This document shows positions 6,276-12,390 of a DNA stretch of 12,390 bases, in pieces. The position numbers were made by a program, and so were the translations under genes. How positions within the stretch are numbered: position 1 is the stretch's first letter; each line of letters begins with the position of its first letter. This DNA comes from Desulfuromonadaceae bacterium UBA5613 (GTDB lineage: Bacteria > Desulfobacterota > Desulfuromonadia > Desulfuromonadales > UBA2197): contig DIKR01000070.1 in NCBI GenBank assembly GCA_002424625.1, forward strand, positions 14,088 to 26,477, given 5' to 3'. Under the pieces are notes generated by a model. That model made no database searches. It saw only the letters and a program-made list of their open reading frames with translations, and was not told the origin of the DNA.

Positions 6276-6980
6276 ATGCAACAATACAACAAATATTTTC
6301 AACCGGAGCAAAAAGTCCAGCTCCGCCTCATCAATCCCCAGATCGAATCGACAGAAATACTGACCCTTCACTTTGTCAACCAGGGACCGGGTTATTTTGA
6401 ACTCGTCTTTCCTTATAAAAGCCGTAAAGGCGAGGAATTTCCTCTGACTCCCGGGATGAGCATGGAACTTATGACCGAATCGATGGGCGTCGGAGTAAAA
6501 ATGGCTGTTGAGTTCCTCGGATATGCCGATGATAGAGACATGGTTCGCGTCAAAAGGATCGGAGAACTCAAGGCGTTTCAAAGACGGACCCAACCCCGCA
6601 TCGACATCCAGTGCGGCTTACGTTTTACCCGTGGACAAGGTACACTCCGGTCCTTGCGTGAACATTGGCTAAAGAATATCGAAATCATCAACCGGATCGA
6701 CCTGAAGGACTTACCCCCTTTCACTTTAAGCCAATTAAACCTGAGCTCAACCGGCTTTCGTCTGGCAATTAAACCCCCGGTTGAGTTCGCCGATCTTTTT
6801 CTCGTTCTCGTCCAGCTAACCCCCGAGACAAAACCCCTGTGTCTCCTTTGTGAAACAGTCTGGACGGGAACCGTTCGCGATAAGGAAGGAAGAATTCCTT
6901 GCGGAATGCACTTTATCGGCATGACTGACTTCGATCGCAACACGTTAGAAGCACTGGTAAAACGCGTGCTTTCCGCCTAG
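6276..6980 (+). CDS. PilZ-domain c-di-GMP receptor with YcgR-like N-terminal domain
   Basis: Predicted cytoplasmic effector that binds cyclic di-GMP. The 234-residue protein has two parts. Residues about 10-98 form a beta-rich domain resembling the YcgR N-terminal/PilZN domain (EQKVQLRL, GPGYFELVFPYKSRKGEEFPL, GMSMELM). Residues about 100-232 are a PilZ domain with both ligand-binding motifs intact: RRTQPR (R103, R104, R108) and NLSSTG (N155, S157, G160). A late GMHFIGM strand and a C-terminal helix complete it. An insertion of about 35 residues (about 118-150) separates the two motifs, longer than in minimal PilZ domains. The ATG at 6276 has only a purine-rich GAAGAAGAAA upstream, not a clear ribosome site, so translation may be weak. 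It stands alone, divergent from rlmL and convergent with clpA. Flagellar-brake, pilus or polysaccharide roles are all possible. Confidence 0.88.
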   Translation: MQQYNKYFQPEQKVQLRLINPQIESTEILTLHFVNQGPGYFELVFPYKSRKGEEFPLTPGMSMELMTESMGVGVKMAVEFLGYADDRDMVRVKRIGELKAFQRRTQPRIDIQCGLRFTRGQGTLRSLREHWLKNIEIINRIDLKDLPPFTLSQLNLSSTGFRLAIKPPVEFADLFLVLVQLTPETKPLCLLCETVWTGTVRDKEGRIPCGMHFIGMTDFDRNTLEALVKRVLSA

Positions 6981-7076
6981 CTCCCAACTTGTTACATTCC
7001 GAAAAACTTAATCGAAAAAAACGACTCAGACTGTTGTAAAAGAATTTCCGTGCTGAGACAAAAGACCGCCACCGGA

Positions 7077-9329
7077 TCAGTTAAAACTCAAGACGAGCCG
7101 TTGATCATGTCCCGCAACATTCACCTGTCCCCCCTTTTGAACCAACGAACCAAAAAGAATAGCAGCAGAGAGTGGATCACCAATTTCTGCCTCGATCAAA
7201 CGGGCCAGGGGGCGCGCTCCAAATGCCGGATCGTAACCGCGCCGAGCTAAAATCTTACGTGCTTCTAAACTCACATTCAGACAGACATTCCGCTCGGTCA
7301 AGCGGGACTTCAACTCAGCAAGAAATTTATCAACTACCTTCAACATCACACCTTCTGTCAAGCGATCAAAGGAGATGATTGCAGTTAAGCGATTGCGGAA
7401 TTCCGGCGAGAAAAGACGTTCGACCTCCTGCTTCGGTCCCGAAGACAACAAATTTCCAAAACCGATCGGCGCGGCACTCATCTCCCGCGCTCCTGCGTTG
7501 CTGGTCATGATCAGAATAACATGGCGAAAATCTGCTTTGCGCCCATTGTTGTCTGTGAGACTGCCGTGATCCATCACCTGCAACAGAATATTGAAAACGT
7601 CAGGATGAGCCTTCTCTATTTCGTCAAGAAGGATGACAGCATAAGGATTGCGCACGACAGTATCGGTCAACAGCCCCCCCTGGTCAAAGCCGACGTATCC
7701 CGGAGGAGCACCGATCAAGCGGGAGACCGAGTGCTTCTCCATATATTCACTCATGTCGAAACGGACAAAATCGACACCGAGACTTTCCGCCAATTGTCTT
7801 GAAACTTCAGTTTTGCCGACACCTGTGGGCCCGGTGAGAAGAAAGGCGCCTTGCGGACGATCAGGATGGCCAAGGCCAGCTCTTGCCCGTAAAACACTTC
7901 GGCAGAGGGAATCCACCGCCGCATCCTGACCAAAGATGGTCCGTTTGATGTCTCTGGCCAAATTCTTGAGGCGACGACGATCCGCAGTCGTAACGCTGCG
8001 CAGGGGAATGCGCGCAATCGCGGCAACAACCGCTTCGATATCCTTGATATTGATCAACTTGCGAGCTCGGGGTTGCGTACGAAAAACGGCACCGGCTTCA
8101 TCCAGGACATCAATAGCTTTATCCGGTAAAAAACGAAAATTGATATGTCGGGCTGAAAGTTCTACCGCGGCAACGATGGCCTCTTCTGAGTAGTGGACAC
8201 CGTGAAAGGCAGCATAGCGACTGCTCAGCCCCTTAAGAATGGCAACTGACTCTTCAATGGAGGGTTCAAGAATGTCGATCTTCTGGAAACGGCGGGAGAG
8301 GGCGCGATCTTTGTCAAAACAGTTTTTGTACTCTTCAAAAGTGGTTGAACCAATACAGCGGATTTCACCGGAAGCAAGAACGGGCTTAAGGATATTGGCG
8401 GCGTCCAGTGTCCCTCCGGAAGTAGCACCGGCACCGATGACCGTATGGATCTCGTCGATAAAGAGAATCGCATTGGGACGTTTACTGATAGCAACGATAA
8501 CCGCCTTGAGTCGCTCTTCAAAATCCCCGCGAAACTTGGTTCCAGCCAGAAGCGCCCCCATATCAAGACTAAAAATTTCGGCATCCGCCAGCAATTGCGG
8601 GACATCGCCCTGAATAATTCGTAGTGCCAATCCTTCAGCAAGTGCAGTTTTGCCAACACCGGGATCCCCGACCAGTAAAGGATTATTTTTTCGGCGACGA
8701 CAAAGGGTTTGGATGGTGCGTCGTAATTCAATTTCTCGACCGATGATCGGATCAATCTTGCCGGCGCGCGCGCTGGCCACAAGGTCAACAACGAAACCCG
8801 CAAGAGGATCTTTGGCTTTTCGCTTGCCTTCTTTCGTCTCTGTCGGGCGCTCTTCTACCGACGGCTGGCCAGCATTTTCCGATGATTCGTGTTGAGCCGC
8901 TCGCGAAACACCATGGCTGATGTAGTTGAGAACATCGACACGGGAGATCCCTTGCTCTTCGAGAAAATGGGCAGCATAGCAATCCCGTTCATCAAGGATG
9001 GCAGCAAGAATATCGCCGACGCCCACTTCCTTGCGGCCAGAGGACTGCATATGCAGAACGGTTCGCTGTAAAACCCGCTGCAAGGCAACGGTCTGTTCCG
9101 GGACACCATCCATAGCGACAGGGAGGGACTCGATATGGCGAGAAAAGTACTCTTCCAGCAACTGTTTAAGGGTGGCCGGATCACCGCCGCAAGAGCGCAA
9201 AATCTCCAAACCATGATCTTCAAAAAGAAGAGCATAGAGGACGTGCTCCGTGGAAAGAAACTCATGCCGACGGCGCTGCGCCTCGCGAACAGCCAGAGAA
9301 AAAGTAATTTGTACATCAGCATTGAACAT
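7077..9329 (-). CDS. clpA: ClpA, ATP-dependent unfoldase of the ClpAP protease
   Basis: AAA+ ring protein that unfolds substrates and feeds them to ClpP. The 750-residue protein has the full ClpA order: N-domain (about 1-145, with double Clp-N repeats starting FSLAVREAQRRRHEFLSTEHVL), a charged linker (about 146-175), D1 with Walker A GDPGVGKT (221-228) and Walker B ILFIDEIH (288-295), and D2 with Walker A GPTGVGKT (500-507), Walker B VILLDEIE (565-572), TSNAG (609-613), FRNR (645-648) and sensor-2 GARPL (704-708). IGF at 622-624 is the loop that docks on ClpP. No ClpB-type middle coiled coil is present, so it is ClpA and not ClpB or ClpC. The ATG at 9329 follows GAGG (9335-9338) by 5 nt. clpS ends 68 nt upstream on the same strand, the usual clpS-clpA order. 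No clpP is in the window. Confidence 0.96.
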   Translation of the reverse strand: MFNADVQITFSLAVREAQRRRHEFLSTEHVLYALLFEDHGLEILRSCGGDPATLKQLLEEYFSRHIESLPVAMDGVPEQTVALQRVLQRTVLHMQSSGRKEVGVGDILAAILDERDCYAAHFLEEQGISRVDVLNYISHGVSRAAQHESSENAGQPSVEERPTETKEGKRKAKDPLAGFVVDLVASARAGKIDPIIGREIELRRTIQTLCRRRKNNPLLVGDPGVGKTALAEGLALRIIQGDVPQLLADAEIFSLDMGALLAGTKFRGDFEERLKAVIVAISKRPNAILFIDEIHTVIGAGATSGGTLDAANILKPVLASGEIRCIGSTTFEEYKNCFDKDRALSRRFQKIDILEPSIEESVAILKGLSSRYAAFHGVHYSEEAIVAAVELSARHINFRFLPDKAIDVLDEAGAVFRTQPRARKLINIKDIEAVVAAIARIPLRSVTTADRRRLKNLARDIKRTIFGQDAAVDSLCRSVLRARAGLGHPDRPQGAFLLTGPTGVGKTEVSRQLAESLGVDFVRFDMSEYMEKHSVSRLIGAPPGYVGFDQGGLLTDTVVRNPYAVILLDEIEKAHPDVFNILLQVMDHGSLTDNNGRKADFRHVILIMTSNAGAREMSAAPIGFGNLLSSGPKQEVERLFSPEFRNRLTAIISFDRLTEGVMLKVVDKFLAELKSRLTERNVCLNVSLEARKILARRGYDPAFGARPLARLIEAEIGDPLSAAILFGSLVQKGGQVNVAGHDQRLVLSFN

Positions 9330-9365
9330 TTTTACCTCAAAAACTCGTCTTTAGAAATTGAAGTT

Positions 9366-9375
9366 ACTGGCCAGT
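9366..9375. repeat. 10-bp palindrome in the clpS-clpA gap
   Basis: ACTGGCCAGT is self-complementary; after one mismatch each side, GT/AC continue the symmetry. It lies in the 68-nt gap between the clpS stop and the clpA ribosome site. It could be a small operator or attenuating hairpin, or chance. Confidence 0.3.
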
Positions 9376-9397
9376 CACCACGATTATCTGACCTTCA

Positions 9398-9712
9398 TCA
9401 CTCGGGTTCGAGAGTACAGCGAAGCGGGAATCCTGCCTCTCGCGCCTGTTTATGGACCTTTTCAACTTTGGTCTCAGCAATTTCAAAGGGGTAGAGACCG
9501 CACAAAGCCTTACCGCGTTGATGGATCTGAAGCATCAAAGAGATTGCTTCACCGCTCTCTTTATGAAAAATCGACTGCAAAACTCCAATAACAAAATCCA
9601 TCGTCGTATAGTCATCATTATGCATGAAGATTTTAAATAAATTGGGCTTTTCTCTACGGAGTTGATTGGCTGCCGCATTCTCCCGCTGAGGTATGGTGAG
9701 CGTCTTTGTCAT
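9398..9712 (-). CDS. clpS: ClpS, N-end-rule adaptor for ClpA
   Basis: Binds substrates with destabilising N-terminal residues (Leu, Phe, Tyr, Trp) and delivers them to the ClpA N-domain. The 104-residue protein has a flexible N-terminal tail (1-24) used in delivery and the conserved ClpS core: FKIFMHNDDYTTMDFVIGVL with the alpha-amino-group-binding N32, D33, D34 region, M38 lining the pocket, M60 and H64 in LMLQIHQRGKALCG (matching M62 and H66 of the E. coli protein), and the closing ETKVEKVHKQAREAGFPLRCTLEPE segment. Length and motifs match the enteric protein closely. The ATG at 9712 follows GAGG (9717-9720) by 4 nt. It is the first gene of a likely clpS-clpA operon, set off from nfu by a hairpin. 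Confidence 0.96.
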   Translation of the reverse strand: MTKTLTIPQRENAAANQLRREKPNLFKIFMHNDDYTTMDFVIGVLQSIFHKESGEAISLMLQIHQRGKALCGLYPFEIAETKVEKVHKQAREAGFPLRCTLEPE

Positions 9713-9772
9713 TCTTCCTCGTGTTTATAATTTAGCACATGCAGCGAAGATGAGCCAGTTGCCCACAAACAA

Positions 9773-9803
9773 CAAGAGAGCTGCCACAGGGACAGCTCTC
9801 TTG
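9773..9803 (-). terminator. Hairpin terminator after nfu, before clpS
   Basis: CAAGAGAGCTG (9773-9783) and CAGCTCTCTTG (9793-9803) form an 11-bp perfect stem with a 9-nt loop. On the minus strand it is followed by TTGTTGTTTGT, a broken U-tract, so it should end the nfu transcript, 33 bases after its stop. The strand assignment follows from that tract. Confidence 0.7.
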
Positions 9804-9836
9804 AAATGGCAATGAACTACAGACAGTCAAGAACAG

Positions 9837-10061
9837 TTAACGCACTTGCACAACACTTGTGACCCCGGGAACCTGCTCTTTCAGGACACGTTCGACTCCC
9901 ATCTTAAGCGTCATGGTCGACATCGGACAGGAACCGCAAGCACCGGTCAGCTTGACACTGACAACGCCATCTGCTGTCACATCAACCAGTTCCACATTGC
10001 CGCCGTCAGCCTGAAGCGCGGGACGGACTAAATTCAGGGCCTTTTCTACTTCTTCACGCAT
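9837..10061 (-). CDS. Short Nfu/NifU C-terminal iron-sulfur scaffold protein
   Basis: Carrier protein that holds a [4Fe-4S] cluster at a subunit interface and passes it to target enzymes. The 74 residues are almost exactly one NifU C-terminal domain: VEKALNLVRPALQADGGNVEL, a beta-hairpin with DGVVSVKLTGACGSCP, and a final helix GVERVLKEQVPG. The cluster ligands are C42 and C45 of the CGSCP motif. It lacks the IscU-like N-terminal and ferredoxin domains of full NifU and the A-type domain of enteric NfuA. The ATG at 10061 follows a strong GGAGG (10068-10072) by 6 nt. A 50-codon ORF upstream overlaps its start by eight bases, and a promoter-like pair lies at 10113-10140, so it may be expressed alone or coupled to the upstream genes. 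Confidence 0.93.
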   Translation of the reverse strand: MREEVEKALNLVRPALQADGGNVELVDVTADGVVSVKLTGACGSCPMSTMTLKMGVERVLKEQVPGVTSVVQVR

Positions 10062-10206
10062 CGTCTACCTCCGTTTTTGAGTCACTCTCGACGAGCGACC
10101 ATTCTTTTCTTGATTTTAGCAAATAGGGGGCCAAAATCAAAAGGAAGAATAACGAAAAGTGCGACGATTGTCCAGCCGTATAAACGTGCCGGGGTAACCG
10201 ACGCAT
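10054..10206 (-). CDS. Possible 50-residue single-pass membrane protein between the mshQ-like gene and nfu
   Basis: I translated this from the minus strand. An ATG at 10206-10204 starts four bases after the stop of the mshQ-like gene, and the ORF runs 50 codons to a TGA (10056-10054) that overlaps the nfu start (ATGCGTGA shared, eight bases). The product has a basic start (MRRLPRHVY), a hydrophobic segment (SLFFLLILAPYLL, about residues 18-30), then a basic and acidic tail, giving an N-in or N-out single span. The only ribosome-site-like match, GAGG inside the end of the mshQ-like gene, lies 16 nt upstream, too far for good initiation; coupling to the upstream stop could compensate. I do not recognise it. 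The same bases hold a promoter candidate for nfu, so it may be a chance reading frame. Confidence 0.35.
   Translation of the reverse strand: MRRLPRHVYTAGQSSHFSLFFLLILAPYLLKSRKEWSLVESDSKTEVDDA
10110..10140 (-). promoter_or_regulatory. Candidate nfu promoter spanned by an inverted repeat
   Basis: On the minus strand TTGATT (10140-10135) and TAAAAT (10118-10113, five of six -10 bases) are separated by 16 nt. The two elements coincide with the arms of a perfect 8-bp inverted repeat, TTGATTTT (10110-10117) and AAAATCAA (10133-10140). A start of transcription near 10106 would give a leader of about 45 nt before nfu. Confidence 0.45.
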
Positions 10207-10209
10207 CGT

Positions 10210-12390
10210 TTAGCGAATCACCTCGCGCAGATAGATCATCCGCGGGTTTCCCTTGTAGATCCCGAAGCTGGCGCGCGCCTTGGGGTTGCTATCAGGGGTA
10301 CCGACATTACCGTCCCAGTCGAAACGCAGCCAGGAATCGGTCAGCAAAGTGACATCGACACTGCCATCATTTCCCGCGCTGGGCGCACTGAGTTGCAGCG
10401 GAGTGGTCGGATTTCCCGCTCCCCCCAGCAACGTCCCTGCCCCGCTGGCGCTGGTCTCTCCGGCCTGAAGGTTGAAGAGGTAGTTGTCCAGGGTCGTTGT
10501 CGTGCCATTGTAGGGGGTGCAGCTATCATCCGGGTTGGTAACAAAATTAGTGCCGGCGTAGTACTCGGCGCGCAGCGGTATTTTTAATGCCAACAGTTCA
10601 GAACCGTAGGCATTTTGCAGGGCCAACCGGCCGTAGCGCAACGGTGTTGTTGCCAAGCGGATCCGTTCATTACTGGTGTTCAGATCCGCATCGAGGTTGA
10701 AGTCGGCGCTCCGATAGGCAACATTGTCCGTATCCAGAGGAGCCATACCAACCAGCAGATCATCAAAGGGACCATCCACTCCGACCCCGCGATTCACGGC
10801 CATCGTTATCGTGAAATTACCCGCGCCGGCAAGCCAGCTGCCAACCGGAGGAAGGCCAAGGTCGAGGCGCGCCGTCAAGGGAGTCGGGCCTCCGGGGCTG
10901 ACTGCTCCGAAATTGAAGGGGGCGGCGGTGGCGGGATTCAGCTTGGCGTAGGCGCCGGTGTAGTTGTTGGTGCGACCATTCGCTGCGTTCTGGGCCTCAA
11001 GCCCGAACTGAATCTTGAACGGTTCCCCCATGTAGGTAAAAGTCGAAGCCGGGACGCAGGCAAGGTCGCTGCGGGGGATAAGGGTCGGAATCCCGCTGAG
11101 GAGGAAATGGTGGGGGGTGAAACGCCCGATCACCCCGCTAGTGCCACTGAGAGCGCCGCTGGCCAGGTAATCGGCGACATCGGCCTTCAGGGTCACGGTG
11201 CCGACTTCGTCATACTGGATGTTGCTTTTACTGGCAACACCCGCACTATAATCAGTTGCCAGAATGGCGCCGTTAGTCAGTGCACCCATAGTACCGGTAG
11301 CCGGCTGGAATGGGACAACCGCCACCAGAGTCGTCGCTGCCGAGAAGTTGGGGGTCACTGTCGCATCGGCACAAACTCCCTTGACCGCGACAAAAAAATT
11401 ATCTCCGGCCGGCCAGATCGGCATCCCGGTCGAGCTGCTGTTGTCGAGAGGGGTCGTGCCATCGGTCGTTGCAAGAATATCGAGGCGAAACGGCTTCACC
11501 ACAAAGAGGTCGCTGCCCGTCATCACCAGGCCCGCTTCTTCGCCACTTCCGTCGTACCGGGCATTCAGCCGGAGTTGGCCGGCATCGGCATAAGAGACGT
11601 TGAAACTACTTTGCGAACTGTTGTTAAAAACCAGGGTGACGGGAGTCCCCGGTGCAGTTGTGGCAACCGTGGAACCACTGACTTGCAGCGATTTTGTCCC
11701 CGTTGCCGGGAGAAGATAGTTTGACCAGAAATGAATCGTTTTGCTGATATTTGCAAAACCACCTGCGGCAATGCAGGCCTGGGGATCAGCAGGATCCGCT
11801 TTGACGGCGGAGAGCGTGATTGCCGGCGATGCCTGACAGGCGGTCTGGGTTGGCACGTCAAAGACGAATCCCGAGGTCGCAAAGAGCAAGTCGCAGCTGC
11901 CCGGGACTCCGCCAACATAACATTGCGTCGGGTTGGTCGCCAACACCGACGGGCTGGAAATCCCAAGAGTGGCCGTCCCCGCAGAATTGTGGCGTAACTG
12001 AAAGATGCTGGCTGCACCGGCGGCAATTGTCTGGCTGTCGCCGCCGATCCAGCCCGTGGGAAGCATCGTGATGCTGACCGGGCCAGGATAAAGAATAGAG
12101 CAATCGCTCGTTTGGCAAGCTCTGACCGTCACATCGGCGCGCTGGCAAGTCAAGGCACTACCAGCATGGTCGATACGAAAATGATCGATTGCCGAAGCAC
12201 CGGTAATCGTTCCTTTGGCAAAGTTATTGACGACTGAAAGGTTCACCGGGTTGTACACTTCAAGCCAGAAGAAGGAGCCATCCGGAACCAGCGAGGCGGC
12301 ATTGGTGGGGACGGAGACCGTTACACTCCCTGGCATCGTTACCCCTGTCGCGTAATTGAAACTGCCGGAAGTATACGTATAGTCTGCCGG
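10210..12390 (-). CDS. mshQ: MshQ-like MSHA biogenesis protein, DUF6701 family (5' end outside window)
   Basis: Large exported protein linked to mannose-sensitive haemagglutinin (type IV-like) pili; its exact role is not known. The frame is open from the window edge (12390) to TAA at 10212-10210, about 726 residues, so the start lies outside; an internal ATG at 12336 has no ribosome site and in-frame codons precede it. Features of the family: HFRIDHAGSALTC followed by VTVRACQTSDCS near 12080-12190, VIGRFTPHHF near 11107-11136, DFNLDADLN with RYGRLALQNAYGSEL in the final third, and the closing ARASFGIYKGNPRMIYLREV (10219-10278). The protein is rich in Thr, Ser, Ala and Gly and strand-like throughout, with paired cysteines, which fits a secreted adhesin-like beta protein. 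Any LamG-like N-terminal domain or signal would be beyond the edge. Other msh genes are expected upstream on this strand. Confidence 0.87.
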   Translation of the reverse strand, partial: PADYTYTSGSFNYATGVTMPGSVTVSVPTNAASLVPDGSFFWLEVYNPVNLSVVNNFAKGTITGASAIDHFRIDHAGSALTCQRADVTVRACQTSDCSILYPGPVSITMLPTGWIGGDSQTIAAGAASIFQLRHNSAGTATLGISSPSVLATNPTQCYVGGVPGSCDLLFATSGFVFDVPTQTACQASPAITLSAVKADPADPQACIAAGGFANISKTIHFWSNYLLPATGTKSLQVSGSTVATTAPGTPVTLVFNNSSQSSFNVSYADAGQLRLNARYDGSGEEAGLVMTGSDLFVVKPFRLDILATTDGTTPLDNSSSTGMPIWPAGDNFFVAVKGVCADATVTPNFSAATTLVAVVPFQPATGTMGALTNGAILATDYSAGVASKSNIQYDEVGTVTLKADVADYLASGALSGTSGVIGRFTPHHFLLSGIPTLIPRSDLACVPASTFTYMGEPFKIQFGLEAQNAANGRTNNYTGAYAKLNPATAAPFNFGAVSPGGPTPLTARLDLGLPPVGSWLAGAGNFTITMAVNRGVGVDGPFDDLLVGMAPLDTDNVAYRSADFNLDADLNTSNERIRLATTPLRYGRLALQNAYGSELLALKIPLRAEYYAGTNFVTNPDDSCTPYNGTTTTLDNYLFNLQAGETSASGAGTLLGGAGNPTTPLQLSAPSAGNDGSVDVTLLTDSWLRFDWDGNVGTPDSNPKARASFGIYKGNPRMIYLREVIR

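Noticed and set aside
6092..6292. 66-codon minus-strand frame in the rlmL-pilZ gap
   Set aside because: It starts inside the PilZ gene, has no ribosome site, and no recognisable sequence; the gap is better read as a divergent promoter region.
6981..7076. Possible terminator between convergent pilZ and clpA
   Set aside because: There is A-rich sequence and a distant CTCAG/CTGAG pair, but no compact GC stem with a T-tract on either strand.
9713..9770. Sigma-54-like TGGCTC...GCTGCA upstream of clpS
   Set aside because: The distance between the GG and GC elements does not match the fixed -24/-12 spacing, so it is not a sigma-54 promoter. A TTATAA nearby has no matching -35.
10615..11724. Open plus-strand frame of 369 codons opposite the mshQ-like gene
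   Set aside because: It lies wholly antisense to a recognisable DUF6701 protein, is Arg/Gly rich without domains, and fits a GC-rich shadow frame.

Overview
The window reads as bacterial chromosome from an anaerobic, probably metal- or sulfur-respiring member of the Desulfuromonadota (Geobacter/Desulfuromonas/Pelobacter type). The strongest pointer is a 91-residue triheme periplasmic cytochrome of the PpcA (c7) kind, typical of that group. The other genes fit: a large-type NAD-glutamate dehydrogenase, an S21 protein with a long basic tail, and an MshQ-like pilus protein. The assignment rests on recalled family resemblance, not on a search. No tRNA, rRNA, CRISPR array, transposon or integrase is visible. 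The window looks like conserved core genome with a few odd spots.

Layout. 1-2310 (+) is the 3' part of the glutamate dehydrogenase gene, closed by a bidirectional hairpin at 2336-2380. On the other strand (2402-3385) lies an unusual membrane-anchored XRE-type regulator: HTH, one transmembrane helix, a beta-sandwich-like domain, then a canonical EF-hand loop. It is divergent from ppcA (3642-3917, +). After a 20-bp perfect hairpin and a near-consensus sigma-70 promoter comes tpx (4052-4570, +), closed by a second perfect hairpin (22 bp) shared with the convergent rpsU (4647-4841, -). Next are a THUMP-domain rRNA methyltransferase (4957-6090, -) and, divergently, a PilZ c-di-GMP receptor (6276-6980, +).

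The right half is all on the minus strand. Read in transcription order it holds the 3' part of an mshQ-like gene (12390-10210), an unlisted 50-codon ORF with one hydrophobic segment (10206-10054), a short Nfu/NifU-C iron-sulfur scaffold (10061-9837), a hairpin terminator, then clpS and clpA (9712-7077), the N-end-rule adaptor and unfoldase.

How the genes work together. clpS and clpA form one functional unit. ppcA and tpx fit an electron-transfer and peroxide-defence setting but have separate transcription signals. The PilZ protein and the MSHA-type pilus gene could both belong to c-di-GMP-controlled surface behaviour; that is inference only. The most novel-looking items are the HTH-TM-EF-hand protein and the small ORF that exactly fills the gap between the mshQ-like gene and nfu. 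No clearly new multi-gene system is visible.
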